Below, piece after piece: positions 44,920 to 57,689 of a DNA stretch of 64,000 bases; position 1 is the stretch's first letter; the number at the start of each line of letters is the position of its first letter. The notes beneath the pieces were generated by a model, which was given only the letters and a program-made list of their open reading frames with translations, searched no databases and was not told where the DNA came from. The DNA lies in the NCBI GenBank assembly GCA_016801885.1, contig CM028901.1, forward strand, positions 12,271,283-12,335,282, in the 5' to 3' direction. Origin of the DNA: Toxotes chatareus. Taxonomy: Eukaryota > Chordata > Actinopteri > Toxotidae. A program made the position numbers and the translations under genes.

Positions 44920-47870
44920 TTTAAAAAAAAAAGATTATTTCAGGATTGGTGTTACAACTCTGGCTGGACTGGCTGGGCTTTTTTTTTTCTTCGAACTATT
45001 ATGATGTGAAATGTGACACTTGCAGGCTGAATTTTTATTATGAAGTAAAGCTGAGGAGGAATGTGAAATGCTTAATTCTTAAAATGTGAATTTTGATAGT
45101 TTTAGATTCATGTGCAGTTTGTCCTCTACATTTTACTGCAAATTCCACTTCATTTTACAACAGAAACAGTCTTAAACACTAGTGTTTTATAGACTCAAGC
45201 GTTTAGTATTTCACTGCTTCCTTTTCACATATGAGTCATTAAGTCAGTCAGACTGTTCATTGCCCAATGACCTCAATCCCCCGGCCTGTCATAAAAGCCA
45301 AATGATGTAAAAAGGAGAAAAAGGGTAAATCATACGAGGGATCAGATGTATTAAAAAAAGATTTGTTATTTAAAATCATTTTTACTACTGACTGAGACAC
45401 TGAGGGTCGCAGAGACCAGAGGTTTGACCTCGGCAGTGAGCAGTCATCATGATGCAGGTCTGATAGCCTGCAGGTCTTGGTGTCTCTGAGCATCTTCATC
45501 CTGATACCCTGCTTTCCATAGGCACCTGTTGGTCATCTGAGCACAGAGTGCTATACAGACAGAGGCTTCAGGAGGCAACAAACAAAGCAGATTAGCTGTG
45601 ATTAGCTGGGAAAAGCGAGAAATGTGTTTTCGAAACTAAGCATCAAAACCACATCAAGGGATGAGTTCATCTCTGAGCACATGGGTGAACACTGATGTGA
45701 GCGCGTTGTGGCAACACTACAAATAAAGCCGCACAATATACACACTTTCAAAAACCCGACAATCACTCCGTTCACAGATGGTTTCATGACAGAATGTATT
45801 ATACCTATTCAGTTCAATTTTTGGCCAATATGTTTCTGCTAAATGAGGCTTTATCTGTTTATTACTCAGCGTTTGTGTGTATTGAAGTAAGTTGTGAGTT
45901 CACATGCGGAAAAGTTTATGGTTAAATTATTCCTGACAATCTTAAATTACCTGGATAACCGCAGAAATTCAAGTGAACCTTAAAGTCAGTCTGACTGATT
46001 GTGCTGTGTGATTTTTTTTTTTTCTTTTTTTTGCAAATAAGTTTCTCTTCTTTTGGGTGAACTGAAGAATCAACAGCATTTAGCTGTTAGCTTGAGGGTG
46101 GAAATATTCTGATGAATTGTAAATTAAGAATTTGTTTTTGTTTATTGAACAGAGGAATTACATCTTCAGGAGTAAGTTTTGTTTGGGGATTTTTGAGATA
46201 GTTGGGGGTTTTTTATGATTTAAATTGTTGCGATTTTTTTACATTTTTAAACGCTTCGGTTATTGGTGATGTAAAGAGTGTGTTATGCTGTCATTCTTTG
46301 ATTTGTACAATGAAAAATAAAGCTGTCTTTTATCTTCCTGACACTTTTTTATGATTAGAGTCATGTAATTTTGTGGATTTCATTTGTTAGTGACTCGACA
46401 GTTTCAACAGTATTTCTGGAGACAAACTTGGAACATGAAAATTAAAAAAATTGTCAAATTTGTTGTCATAATGTGCCATCAACAAAATCTCTGAGAATAA
46501 GTCTATTATGAAGCAGAACACAAGAGCACTAACATACATTTACAAAACTAAATGACAGATTTGAGCAGTGGAATTTTTCCATACATACTACACTCAGAAG
46601 GAAAAATGTCTGCAGGTATTTTGCTGAAGACAGATTTTTTTGACACATACACACTAAGCTTATAAAATATGATGTACTGTTAAAATTTAAACTGCCCAAC
46701 ACTATGTAGAGCAGTTAGAACACCTGCAACATTAAAAGGCATTTTACAGCTTCCTGCCTTATTAATCTAACACTGAAAGCTCCAATGTTTTTAAAGAGTG
46801 CAAGACTATGTTATCCTAATTAATTACACAATTTGAGTTCTGTTCCCACCACTGCTACTGAACCCACAGATGAAGAGAGCGTGAACATCATCCTGCAGTG
46901 GCAGAGAAGATAAAGGCCTGTGCTCCCACATCATCTGAGGGTGAATTTAACAAATGAAGATGATTTTCAAGCGCCCCCACCCCCCAGGTCCTGAAGACTG
47001 GAAACACCCCAAGCTTGAACTCATCCAACTGAAGTGAAGAAGAAACACAGAAACTTTGAGTCTAAGTTTGAGAGGAAAATGAGGTGAAAGAAGAAAGAAT
47101 CTGTAGATACTAGGAAGATATTCCTATTTGCACCTTGACATCTAGAGACACCAGGGTCATTCAGCGTCCAGTATTTCAGTAGGCCTGTTGTTATTTGACA
47201 TAGAAGTCGATTCTCTTTACTGTCAGTTGGTAACAGAGTGAGATGTTTTCCTTTAACTAATTTCTTCTTTTTCTCTAAAAGAAGTTTGTATGGAAAATTC
47301 TTATATAGTGCAACAGTCCAACACCTTTACATAATATGAATTCTTGAACCAGAAGACCTCTGCATTCATCTGCTGTGATATACTGTTATGTAAATCTTAT
47401 GGAGACATGGTAAACTGTTCGCCTACATGTGCCCCTGACACTGACACACCCACGCATGCTCACACATGGGCTCACAAGGGCTCCACACACAACCTTGGGT
47501 TTGTTGGCTTTTTATAGGAAAGACGCTCATTCAGCAGCTCCCAGAGCACATGGCCTTTGTGCTGTAGAGACAGAGTGGCAGTGGGCAAAAATAAGATGGT
47601 CATAGCTCATACACACCCTCTCTTCCTCACAGTTTCTTTTAAGGTTGGATTTGGGAAAGATTTAGAGGGATTGCAGCGAGGGCACTGAGAGATCTGACTC
47701 TCCTCTGGGTTTGTTTGAAAAAAGCTCTTTTCTGGGGACTGTTACTGGTTTGTTTTGGTTCATATTCCCCTTCACCCTCTCTTCTCTCTTCAGCCTCCTT
47801 CAATAGTTTGATTTCCTTCTGTTCTCCCTGTTGTAAATGAATTTTTCTCTTTTTGAAAATAAGGATTACA
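44920..47870. other. Gene-free non-coding stretch
   Basis: AT-rich with homopolymer T/A tracts near 44922, 44980 and 46012-46030. An AATAAA at 46316-46321 has GT-rich sequence after it but no exon before it. No gene is supported. Confidence 0.5.
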
Positions 47871-47904
47871 GGATTGGCTCTGTAGATGGTGTGGCTCTGT
47901 GACC

Positions 47905-48065
47905 ACCTAACAGCCAGTTGGTCGGTCGGTCCACCACTTTGGCTGAGCCAAAAATTTCTCAATAACTTTTGGATGCATTGCCACAAAATTTGGTACACAT
48001 ATTTATGATGCCCAGAGGATGAAGTCATGGCCATATGGTGGGTTTTAGAAACACCAAGGTCCAAA
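47905..48065 (+). repeat. Dispersed percomorph repeat, family also at 48868
   Basis: TCTCAATAACTTTTGGATGC, CACAAAATTTGGTACACATA and GATGCCCAGAGGATGAAG match, from memory, a very common percomorph interspersed repeat. A second, more diverged copy in the same orientation lies at 48868-49075. Includes a small TCGGTCGGTC direct repeat at its start. Confidence 0.65.
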
Positions 48066-48867
48066 AACTGAATTTGCTTTGTTTGTGTTGAACATCACAG
48101 GGACGTAATACTAATCTTATCCTGGGCACAGTGGGTAGTACCTGACCTTCCTCTCTCATCTCCATCACCTTCTCTCTTTCTTTTTCTCTTTCCTTCCCAA
48201 AGCCCTTGCCTTCCACTTCCCTGAGTTTTGATTGATGCAGTCTTTTAATTTTCATCTGTCATGTGAACAAAGTAAACACAAGGTCAGTTGATATTTTATG
48301 CAAATGTCACCAGCCTTTGCTTGGATGATCTTGCAAATGAACATAAAAGTATAAAGGGTTAGCTCTTTTTACCATGCATTTCAGCCCTTTACACAAACTG
48401 AATTGAAAGAAAAGTTTTGCATGTTGGACAGCCACAAATTAAATGCAACTGCACGCTGGCTTTTGGTAAGATGATTTCTGGGGACGAATTGCATTGAACT
48501 ACATGTGGTCCACTAATAAAATTCTCTAGTCACCTGAATCACGCTTCAGCGGATTCAGCTGCCTGTCTGGTTTGTTGACACAATCAAGAACCATTGTGTT
48601 AAGTAAAGATTTTGTAGTAATAAGAAGATCATTCACTCCACACAAGCAATGATTCTTGTGATCAGATGAGATTGTTGGTTCCCTTGGTGTTTGTACACTG
48701 TCTTTGCAACTCCAAAGTAGAGTTTTTAGGCAATTATTTCACAGTTTTTTATTATATACACCTCAGAAAAAAGACCAAGGTCCAGACCTCAGTGGCTTCA
48801 GTGGGTTGTACAGCCATGAATGAAGCGCTAAAGCAACCTGGCTTTCCCTTTTATGATTTTTGAGAGA

Positions 48868-49075
48868 AATGTCTCAACAACTATTTGACGGACTGTCCAA
48901 GACATTTGTACAGACATTCATGTCCACCTCAGGATGAAATATAATAATGTTGGTGACCATCTAACTTTTCAAATATAATTATAATTTGTTCATGTTAGCA
49001 AGCTGAGTTTAGAATTTAGTTCAAAGCGCTGCTCCTGCTGTGTCTCAGTACAGCCTCATAGAGCTGTTAACTTTA
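48868..49075 (+). repeat. Dispersed percomorph repeat, second copy
   Basis: TGTCTCAACAACTATTTGAC, TTGTACAGACATTCATGTCC, CTCAGGATGAAATATAATA and CATGTTAGCAAGCTGAG follow the order of the same family as 47905-48065, and the copy continues into its CAGTACAGCCTCATAGAGC portion. Non-coding. Confidence 0.65.
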
Positions 49076-49560
49076 AAGCAGCTATAATTGATATTTATGT
49101 AATAACAACGTTTTCACATTGTCATTTTATACAATCTGACAATGTCAAATGGGCCAGCTGAAGTGATAAGCCAACAGAATTATCACACAAATCTGCACTA
49201 GACTTTCAGAGATTTATAGTGAGTTTCAGCTCATTGTTTAGCTGTTCGGTTTTCTCACAGTGGCGTTTCCAGCTGAAGCAGGCAACTGTTTCCAGAGGAA
49301 AAAAAACCCTCTAAAAACTCACTGTACATTCTCTGCTCTGCAACAAAAAGCTAAAGTTTGCAGCTAGCAGATGAATATAGCATTTAGTGGCCAGACCAGA
49401 CCCAGATATTTCCATCAGAAGTTGGTAGAAACCAAAAAAGTTGTACAAAGAGTCTGAAACCAAAATTCCGAATGAAAAATAATGTTGATCACTATCTCCT
49501 GGATGTATAAATAACCAATATTGTGGTAATGAGTTTGCCGTGTCAACTTAAAAGGTGATG
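49075..49560 (+). repeat. Dispersed percomorph repeat, copy 2
   Basis: CAGATATTTCCATCAGAAGT, GGTAGAAACCAAAAAAG and AATAATGTTGATCACTATCTCCTGGATGT correspond in order and orientation to the copy at 25570-25830. The two are diverged, so the insertions are old. Confidence 0.55.
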
Positions 49561-49564
49561 ATGT

Positions 49565-50320
49565 GCCAGTGTTGTCTTTGCAACTTGGTTTCACTGCCTC
49601 CCAGTGGCCAAAAAGGAAAAAAGGGAACATTTTACACCTTGCCCAACTATTTAAACTTTGACGCCACAGATGACCAAGAAGCTTAAACACAGACACAGCA
49701 CACTGAAGTGTCTTCAAGTGATACAAAAGTCTAAATTAAAGTATGTACTGGTGTGTCACCACAATGACTTTACCTTTTCAAAAAGCTACAAACTGCATAA
49801 ATTATACTGTGACTCATAAGTGTTAAGCTGAGCTCTCGGCACAGGCTCTAACCCAGAAGCGAGTGCAGCTCAGCATGCTTATCACATGTAGACAGCCTTA
49901 CCTGTCATCTTTCCCGCTTCACGATCCCTCCCTCCACTCCATCCCCCCACCCTCACTGTTATTCTATTTCCCTGGTTTCCTCCCTTTTCCTGTTGTTTCT
50001 TCCACTGTTCCACAGTGCTGATTCCCTTTCCTATTTTGTTCATCACTCTTCATTGTTCACGTGTCTGTGGAAGGTCAATTGATCTGGTTTGGAACTGCTG
50101 GAAATGTTTCAACTGATTGTTCATGACACACACGCACACACTGTGTGCGCACACAGAAAATGGGCCCTTCACTTTATCAAGGGCGGAAGATAAACAACTC
50201 TGGATAAGGTGAGAGACAAGGTGGGGATGTTAAATGTGCTGCTCTAAATGTCTTCACACATCGCCTGTTAACTGATGCTGAATAAGGGCATCTGTCCTTC
50301 TCAGGAAGATCCTGGGCTAT
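49565..50320. other. Gene-free non-coding stretch
   Basis: Pyrimidine-rich section near 49910-50040, then unique sequence. Nothing gene-like. Confidence 0.5.
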
Positions 50321-50322
50321 GG

Positions 50323-50326
<4 letters not shown>

Positions 50327-50377
<51 letters not shown>
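50327..50377. repeat. (TG)25 microsatellite
   Basis: 51-nt uninterrupted TG array, the longest pure dinucleotide run in the window. Confidence 0.97.
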
Positions 50378-50379
<2 letters not shown>

Positions 50380-51133
50380 CAGCGCTTCTTTGGGCACACG
50401 TATGACTGTTGAAGACTTGCTGTGTTTGCAGTCCTTTTTGTTTGCGACACAGTTGACTAATTAATCAAGAGGTCAACTGCATGATTTATTGCAGCAACAG
50501 AGCATGTTTGAGCTGAGTTGGAACACCAGTGAAGCAACAGTGAAATAATGGACAAAGAAGTAAACCTATGCAGCAGCACCTATAAGCATGCTATAATTTA
50601 AGGTACAGAACTACAATTCTGCAGTTGTTAATTTCTAGATTTTGTAACTGATTAAATGCAAAGACTAAGTACCAATATTAAAGTTACACAGTGACTATTG
50701 ATGGTCGTCTGTTATGTTATTCTGGCTAAACTGGGATGAGATAGGGCATTCCTCCTCCGGCCAAGATGGAAGGAAAAAATGTGAAGATTTGAAAGGTCAC
50801 TTTTCCACCAAAAGCACAAAAGATGTCACACACCCATGCACACGAGTAGTGGTAGTGCAGTAGTAGTAACTGTTCCGTCGACCAGCTTGTGCATAATGCC
50901 TTATTGATGTGACTACTCAATTAATATTGGTAAGGATTACTGTTTAGTCTCTGACCTTGCTACTCTCTTTGCCACAAATTTAAGTTTGCACAGAGGAGGA
51001 ATGGAGAGTGACAATAACAAATTTCTTCCCCAGGAAGACTATTTAAGAAGATTAAAGGTGGAAACTGGGGTGGAGGTGACTGAAATTCTAAGTGATAAGG
51101 AGCAATGATGAATGTTGAGATCCTTGCAGGTGT

Positions 51134-51176
51134 CTCCCTGAACTACTCCCTGAACTACTCAGTGGTTCAGGGAGTA
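51134..51176. repeat. 12-bp tandem duplication plus inverted copy
   Basis: CTCCCTGAACTA occurs twice in tandem (51134-51157). TACTCCCTGAAC (51144-51155) is then repeated as an exact inverted copy at 51165-51176 after a 9-nt spacer. Confidence 0.9.
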
Positions 51177-51402
51177 ACCTACAGTAGGTTTTGCTCCATT
51201 AACATCAACAGTATTGGTTGTAGTTCCTGGAGTAGAGGCAGAAGTATCAGTGATGGTGTAGTAGTACTACCAATAACAGCAGTAGTATGTTTAGTGGTAA
51301 AATAATGTTTTCCCACAGGCTTGTTATACCCCAATTTAGCACAACATGACACTCCCCAAGTAATGCTTATTGAATCTATATGTAATATAGATTAATTGAT
51401 AT

Positions 51403-51435
51403 TTCTATCTGTCTATCTATATCTATATCTATATT
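51403..51435. repeat. ATCT/ATATCT short tandem repeat
   Basis: Imperfect array of ATCT and ATATCT units. Confidence 0.8.
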
Positions 51436-51439
51436 TAAT

Positions 51440-53165
51440 CAATATGTTTTTATTGTAGTGAAAAAGATCTGAAATTTCCACAGCCCAAAGCAACATTCAA
51501 AATCAGTAGATAGATATTCAATTTAAAATATACATTATATTATATAAAACAGATAAAAGCAGAATATCTTCACATTTAAGAAGCAAGAACTGGAGATTTT
51601 TGTAGCTTGTAACTGAATCTGAATTGGAGTTAAGTTTCACTGTTGTGTTCCTGTTTGTGCTTTCATCTAACAGATATTTGCGTCAGTGTCTCCTGAATAC
51701 GTTCCTATACAGCCATGTCAAAGCTGCATTCTCTGTATTAAGCTACTTCTGGGAACCAGTGGGGGGGCTTTTATTCTGAAGCTGCTACAGTAGTTGTACC
51801 AAGTGTAGCTGTGCTTTGTAAGCAGTAAGGGGGTGCATCAAAATAGAAATGCTATTTTCACAGTATGTGCTTTAATTTGGTCTGAATAATAACATTTAGA
51901 AACCAAGGGCGCTTTTCTGTATATTTGTAAGTGTGAGTAATAAACACACTACTCTCTGTTCAGGCTCGTTTAGAGAAGTAGTGTAAAGTAAAAACAGTAG
52001 CTAAATGTTGGGAAGGTGAACTTTCTTTATTTCCTTTAAATAATCAGCAGTGTTGATTCACTAACCTGCCGCCATCTTTGAAAAGAAAGTCTTTTTATTA
52101 TCACTCTCTTGTTCAACATTGCTATTAAATGCAGTAGTGAACAGTTCATAGTTAATAATTAATCACATTTAGAGGCTGCTCTATCCATTGCCTAAAACAC
52201 CCATAATTCCCTGATCAACCTCACAGACAATCTCCACCCAGCCTCTCCTCTCTCAGTGTAACAGTATAGGATACAGCTGCACTGTAAGTGGTGATGCGAT
52301 TTTGCCCTTAAAACTACAAAACTGTGAAATCAAAATTCGCTCTCTCTAGTGACGGATTCCACATGTGTAAAGAGGAAGAGGAACAAAGAACAATGAAGTG
52401 AACTGTCTGCACCAGACCTCTGGCCAAAGATTAATATGCTTTCCCTCAGGCAGTTGCAACTCCAGACTGGTTAATTATGCTGTAGCCCACACAGTTTCTC
52501 AGAAAGAGGGTGATCGGATCCCTTTTCATTTCTTAACATGAATTCTATTTAAAAACTTCCTCGAGATTATTGGATCACCAAAGATCTTCAGCTTTTCCGT
52601 ATTACACACACACACACACACACTCCCCCCCAACACGCACACACTTATAGTCGTTCAGTCCCACACTGGATTACTTGTATATGGTCTCACAACCTCACAT
52701 CACCATGATTATTATACTGATGTTCATTATTGATTGTATTTGATTAATATTAGGTGATAATTAGTGTTAAATGTTTTTTATAAATTCACTGAAGCCATCC
52801 ATTGTCAAGCAAAGTAATTTTTATCTCTTTCATAATAGTGTTATCTCATTGGTTTTACAAACTGGGTTGTAATACAATTGTAACTAAATTTAAACACTAA
52901 TAATTTAATTTTGATCATTTTAATTATTAATTAAAATTCGCAGACCTCATGGTTAATTATTTGTGAGACTGATTTGATAGCTCTGTTGCACCTGCAGTGT
53001 CAACATTTGATATGTAATTTAATCATAGTGCTTAGATATTTACTGATAGGAGGTGGTTTGATGATAAACATAGCAGCCGGAGCAGATGACTGCTGATTTG
53101 ATGTGAAAACGAACAGATGCATAGTCAGTGATAGTGTTACGTGACAAGTTTGTCTCTGAATGTCA
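51440..53165. other. Gene-free non-coding stretch
   Basis: AT-rich unique DNA with a (CA)9 at 52604-52622 next to a C-rich patch. 52730-52960 is very AT-rich with many TAATTA words. Confidence 0.5.
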
Positions 53166-53170
53166 TGTTG

Positions 53171-53213
53171 CTGCTGTCTCTTTTCCACGTAGGTAGTGGA
53201 AACGAGACAGCAG
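53171..53213. repeat. 18-bp inverted repeat (hairpin), one mismatch
   Basis: CTGCTGTCTCTTTTCCAC (53171-53188) pairs with GTGGAAACGAGACAGCAG (53196-53213) around a 7-nt loop. Confidence 0.88.
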
Positions 53214-53219
53214 GAGAGG

Positions 53220-56200
53220 CAGGTGAGGTAAGATGTTACTGTGGCTTAGTGATAATGTGCAACAATGTTAAGGCCATTACTTTGTGTAAAAATAGATAAA
53301 AAAAAAAAAAAAAGACTGACTGTTAGAGGCTTTCTTTATCTTCATTAAGTATCATTTTATTAGCTGCAAACAAGCAGTGAGTTGGTGACAGAGCACACAG
53401 CAGGTTCTGCCTCTGTAGGTAGGCATGTTAAAGAAAGGTCAGGTGTGTTTCTGTTGTTTTTGTTTTATCTTGTCATGTAAAGAGGGTAACCCTAACCCTC
53501 TTGTCATGTCTTGTACTTAATACTGAATAAAATAAGAAGGAATAAATTTGTATTTTGACTTTAAACAGAACATATTTATGTGTAAAAGTAAAGACATTAG
53601 AAGTTTTTTTTTTTATCACAGACACTATAGCTTATGGTGTAGCATCATCCAGGCAAATACAACCATTTTATTCTGCTGTGTATCCATTAAATTGCTAAAA
53701 ATAAGCTCATGGCAGATTAATATAGTATGCACGACCTTTGAGCCTTTGTATTTTACATCCACGTTGCCCCCCCCGCCCAATTGGAGAACAAATAACATGA
53801 CAACGCCATGGGATTGTGAAACTGTGCCCCCTCAAAAAAAAGAAAAGAAAAAGTCATAGCTGTCTCTCTGCCTCTCAAGAGGCGGAGAGAAGAGAGATGA
53901 GCAAAGAGGAGGAAAAGAGGGGGTAAAGTGACAGAGGAGGTCAGAGACAGGATGAGAGGAAAGGATATCTGAGGATACAGGGAGAAGAAGGTTTAGGGAT
54001 GAGCAAGGACAGAACAAGGGCTAAGAGCTTGTGTGTGCGCGTGTGTGTCTACCTCTTCTGCTGTACGTTTAAAATGTGTCTCGCCTCAAGGTGACCTGTG
54101 TCACATATTTTGGGGGAGAGAGAGAGAGAATGGATATAGATGGATGGTTTCATGGCCTTTCTCTGTTCACTTGCCTGCAGTTTTTTTCCCTGGTGCTACA
54201 GAAAGAATGGAGGGAGGACAGAAACAATGCCCAGCTACGAGGGGAAAAACAGGGTCATGTGAAAAGAACAAAATCCAATCCACTCTGCGGCACTGCATTG
54301 CATTGCATTTGGTACCTTAAGTGCACACATACATTCATGGGCATTTAAGTTATGTAACTCTTAGCAGACTCATGATTATAAATAGAAACTTGCACCACCT
54401 TGCACCACCTGTAGGTGCTGTCCAGTGGAGGTGCTGTAGGACTTCGGTGCATTGTGGACTGGAAGGCAGTCGCCCCCACAGCCTGGGCCTGGACCCAGAT
54501 AAGCAGCAGATGATGACATGACTTGAGATGTGATCAATCACTGTAGTGTATTATCGGGATTAGTGAGTGTTGTGTTTCAAAGACTGAGGCTAACTTTCAG
54601 TTCTTTCGGTGATTGCACGGGTATACAAGTGAGACACTTAAGTTAAGGTGGCTTCTTTAGCTCTGCCCACAGCCTGTATTAGTCTAAACACACTGCTGAC
54701 GCACTGCTGAATACGAGTTCCATTAAGCACATATTTTTACAGGAGCATTAAATCTCGTGACTATCTGTAATGTGAAAGGTTTGCTAGAACAGTTGAGCCC
54801 AGTGAAAATCATCCTCCCGAGTCTGCAGATCTATGCAGTTTTCAGTCACTTACGGGTCATTGTTTCATTTGTTATTTTAAGTAGGCAACTTCATTGTTGC
54901 CATGAGTTGTGTTTTTGTGGTCTTGTACTTTTTGCTACTTAATACGACTTTAACTGTAAAACAAAAAAAACAGGAGTTCTGCATTGCTCAGGAGTTGCCA
55001 AGGCCAAGTATCCTCCTGAGAGCTGACATTTCTCACATTCTGCATTTCCCCCCCTCTCTCTCTTTCTCTCCCTCTCTCTCTCTTTATCTCCCTGGCTTGT
55101 CCTCATATCACTCCTTTGCTCGCTCCAGACCAGCAATGGGTGTTCGAAGCTTCATCATGCAGAAAGTCCCCCTTTCCTGTCTACCCCTCCATCCTTCAAC
55201 AGTCTGCAGATAACAATCCAGAGGTTCAGCGCTCACCAGATTCCAATTCTCCACCCTCTCTCTTTTCTGTCTTATGCCTCCACATTTCTTGATCCCCATT
55301 TTCTTAGTTTATCCATTCTTTCACAATTCAAAGTCATATCATTAGTAATATTTAGGTCATCATTAGCTTGCAGATTGTCTTGGCTTTGAAATGGCTTAGG
55401 AAAGGTGAAAAGGCCTGTGGCAGCTAAAATGGAAGAAAAGGCTCAATCCTGTTCCCTCTTTCTTCTCCCTCCTCTCTTTCTGATAGCTCAGTCTTTTTGC
55501 ACTATGCATTATTCAGCCGATTCTAAAACTTTCTCTGAAGGCCAAGGGAGAAGAAAAGAAGTACAGGAGATGAGGATTCAAGAGTAAGAAAAAGAAGTGT
55601 GTAGTATAAGTCTCTCTTCAGGATTTTTTAGAAGAAAAATTCAGTTCAATTCACACAAAAACAACCTAAATACAAATATTAGCAGGCTATACAAGGATTT
55701 AAGACCCCGTGCATAGCTGGTAAACAATGCTCAATGCCATGAAGGCACGTGTTATGTTGAAAAAGAAGAGAGGTCAAAAGGGTACATGCAATTGCTGATC
55801 TATACACAAGGTAAACTAGCCACTTCTTGTACTCCTTTTTAAATAGGTAGATAGATAGCAAGATAGCTAGGTGAATAGGTAGCAAAACAGGAACTTAGAA
55901 GAAAAAATACAGGTACAGAGAGGGCACATGGGATGAGTGTAATACAGCTGTGCGTTGTGCGAGTTCTCACTATCCGTCAGCTTATGGTTTACACAGGCTT
56001 TTCCTATGCATCAGTGCCCTCAGCCTGTCATAGCTTAAGCAGCGTGCCTACCCTTAAATATATGAAAATCTGCTCCCTTCGAGCGTGCAAATCAGCATTT
56101 TTGGAACACGTACGCAGACAGACACGGACTCATGGAAACACACACAGACACCCCAACATTTCAGCCTTAGAGAGATGCACATTCACACACTCACCGGCAC

Positions 56201-57640
56201 CACAAGCCGTGCGTGCACACACACACACTCATCTATACACACACTGAAAGTCACATTGCGATGGCTTGAAATGCCTTTTATGCAGATTGAGTACAAGCCC
56301 TCAGCTGATCAGAATCTAGCCTTGAATTTGATACGGGACTGAAAGCAGCAATGTCATTCCAGCTGGGCAAGAGCACCTGTCAGCTCACACAGCTCCCACT
56401 GCAGCCAATGCTAGGCAAACCAATTAACTTTCATTCTGTCTGACCATGTTACTTACTCCACATGTGTGCGTACCCTTGCATTTCTATCCTTGTACTTAGC
56501 AAATGATCTCATATGGACTGAAAGATGGTTAGTCCAGTGCAAAAATATGTGTATGGGTATGAGTCAACATATTCAGACACGCACACACAAAAATACCAGG
56601 TATGTCCTCTTTCTACAAAGGAATGACATTTGCCCACACCCTGAGATAAAATACAGAGGGCATTTTATCCCATGGCAACAGATGTTGGACACGTGGCACA
56701 ACATACTCATGCACACACATGCTCTCGACCCGAGTGATGACAAGCCCTACGCAGCGATACGCAGTTCACTTGTGTGTAAGACCCTCTTTGATATTCTGTG
56801 CATGACTGCTGGCTGAGGTTAGCAAGCGGATCACATCTATTACCTTGCTAATTCTACAGCTTGGCCTTTGCATAATAAGATGCATTTTCTCTGAGAGGGT
56901 GAGTGAGTGAGTGAGAGGGAGAAAAAGAGAAAAAGGAGGAGAGAGGGAGATAAGGAGAAAAAAGAGACAGGGTGAGTAATCAAAACATGTTGGCAATAAC
57001 TTAATGAGTGAACGTCGCCATTGTCATATAGGCCTCAGATGGTAATTGAGTTAACGAAAGTGTTCTTCACCACTTAGACTCCTCTCTAATGACAAAGGAA
57101 ATGTTTCCATTCATTTGCACCATCAGTCACTGATACATTAACTCTGACTACATGTGCCAAACATGATTATATTCCAGAAATAGTTTTTTTTTTTGTTATG
57201 AATCATCTTAATGATGGGTTACTTTTTCCCCACTGACTTTCTCTAGGTTTCTAATTTCTTTCAGTGAATGGTATTTTGAGTTCTGTGAACCCATTCAAAA
57301 CCAGGGTGGAAAATTATATGTGATTCATCAAACGTTCTCAACGTCTGCCAAGGTACATCTGAAAACACGAGACTAACTTCACTGAGTGAAAATCAGTTGC
57401 TTCTCTTAAAAATAAGTGATTACAATCACAATGTTCAACAAAAAACAGAGTTTTTATCCTTAATTTTTGCTAGACAGTTACACAAATTTGTGTAGATTTA
57501 TGTAAGCCATGTCACATTACTCTATTTTCTCAATTAAAATGACCAAGATAAAAGAACTCATGCCAGTGGTGTTGTGAAGTGAAAGGACATTCTTGGTTAC
57601 CTCGCTTTGCTTACCTTCCTTATCCACCCAACTCATCCAC
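53220..57640. other. Gene-free stretch with simple-sequence tracts
   Basis: Holds an A tract near 53299, GA-rich patches near 53870-53990 and 54117-54130, a CT-rich tract at 55047-55090, CA clusters at 56205-56245, and a (GAGT)n/GA-rich tract at 56899-56965. 56815-56880 and 56990-57180 (GTCATATAGGCCTCAGATGG, GTAATTGAGTTAACG) look like unique conserved-type blocks. No gene recognised. Confidence 0.45.
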
Positions 57641-57689
57641 TTTTACACCACTTCTTCTGATCACGTTCACAGTGCCAGATTACGTGGGT

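Noticed and set aside
46316..46340. AATAAA with downstream GT-rich sequence resembling a gene 3' end
   Set aside because: No coding or spliced sequence precedes it, and such hexamers are expected by chance in AT-rich DNA.
53478..53502. AACCCTAACCC, telomere-like words
   Set aside because: Fewer than two units; too short to be an interstitial telomeric repeat.
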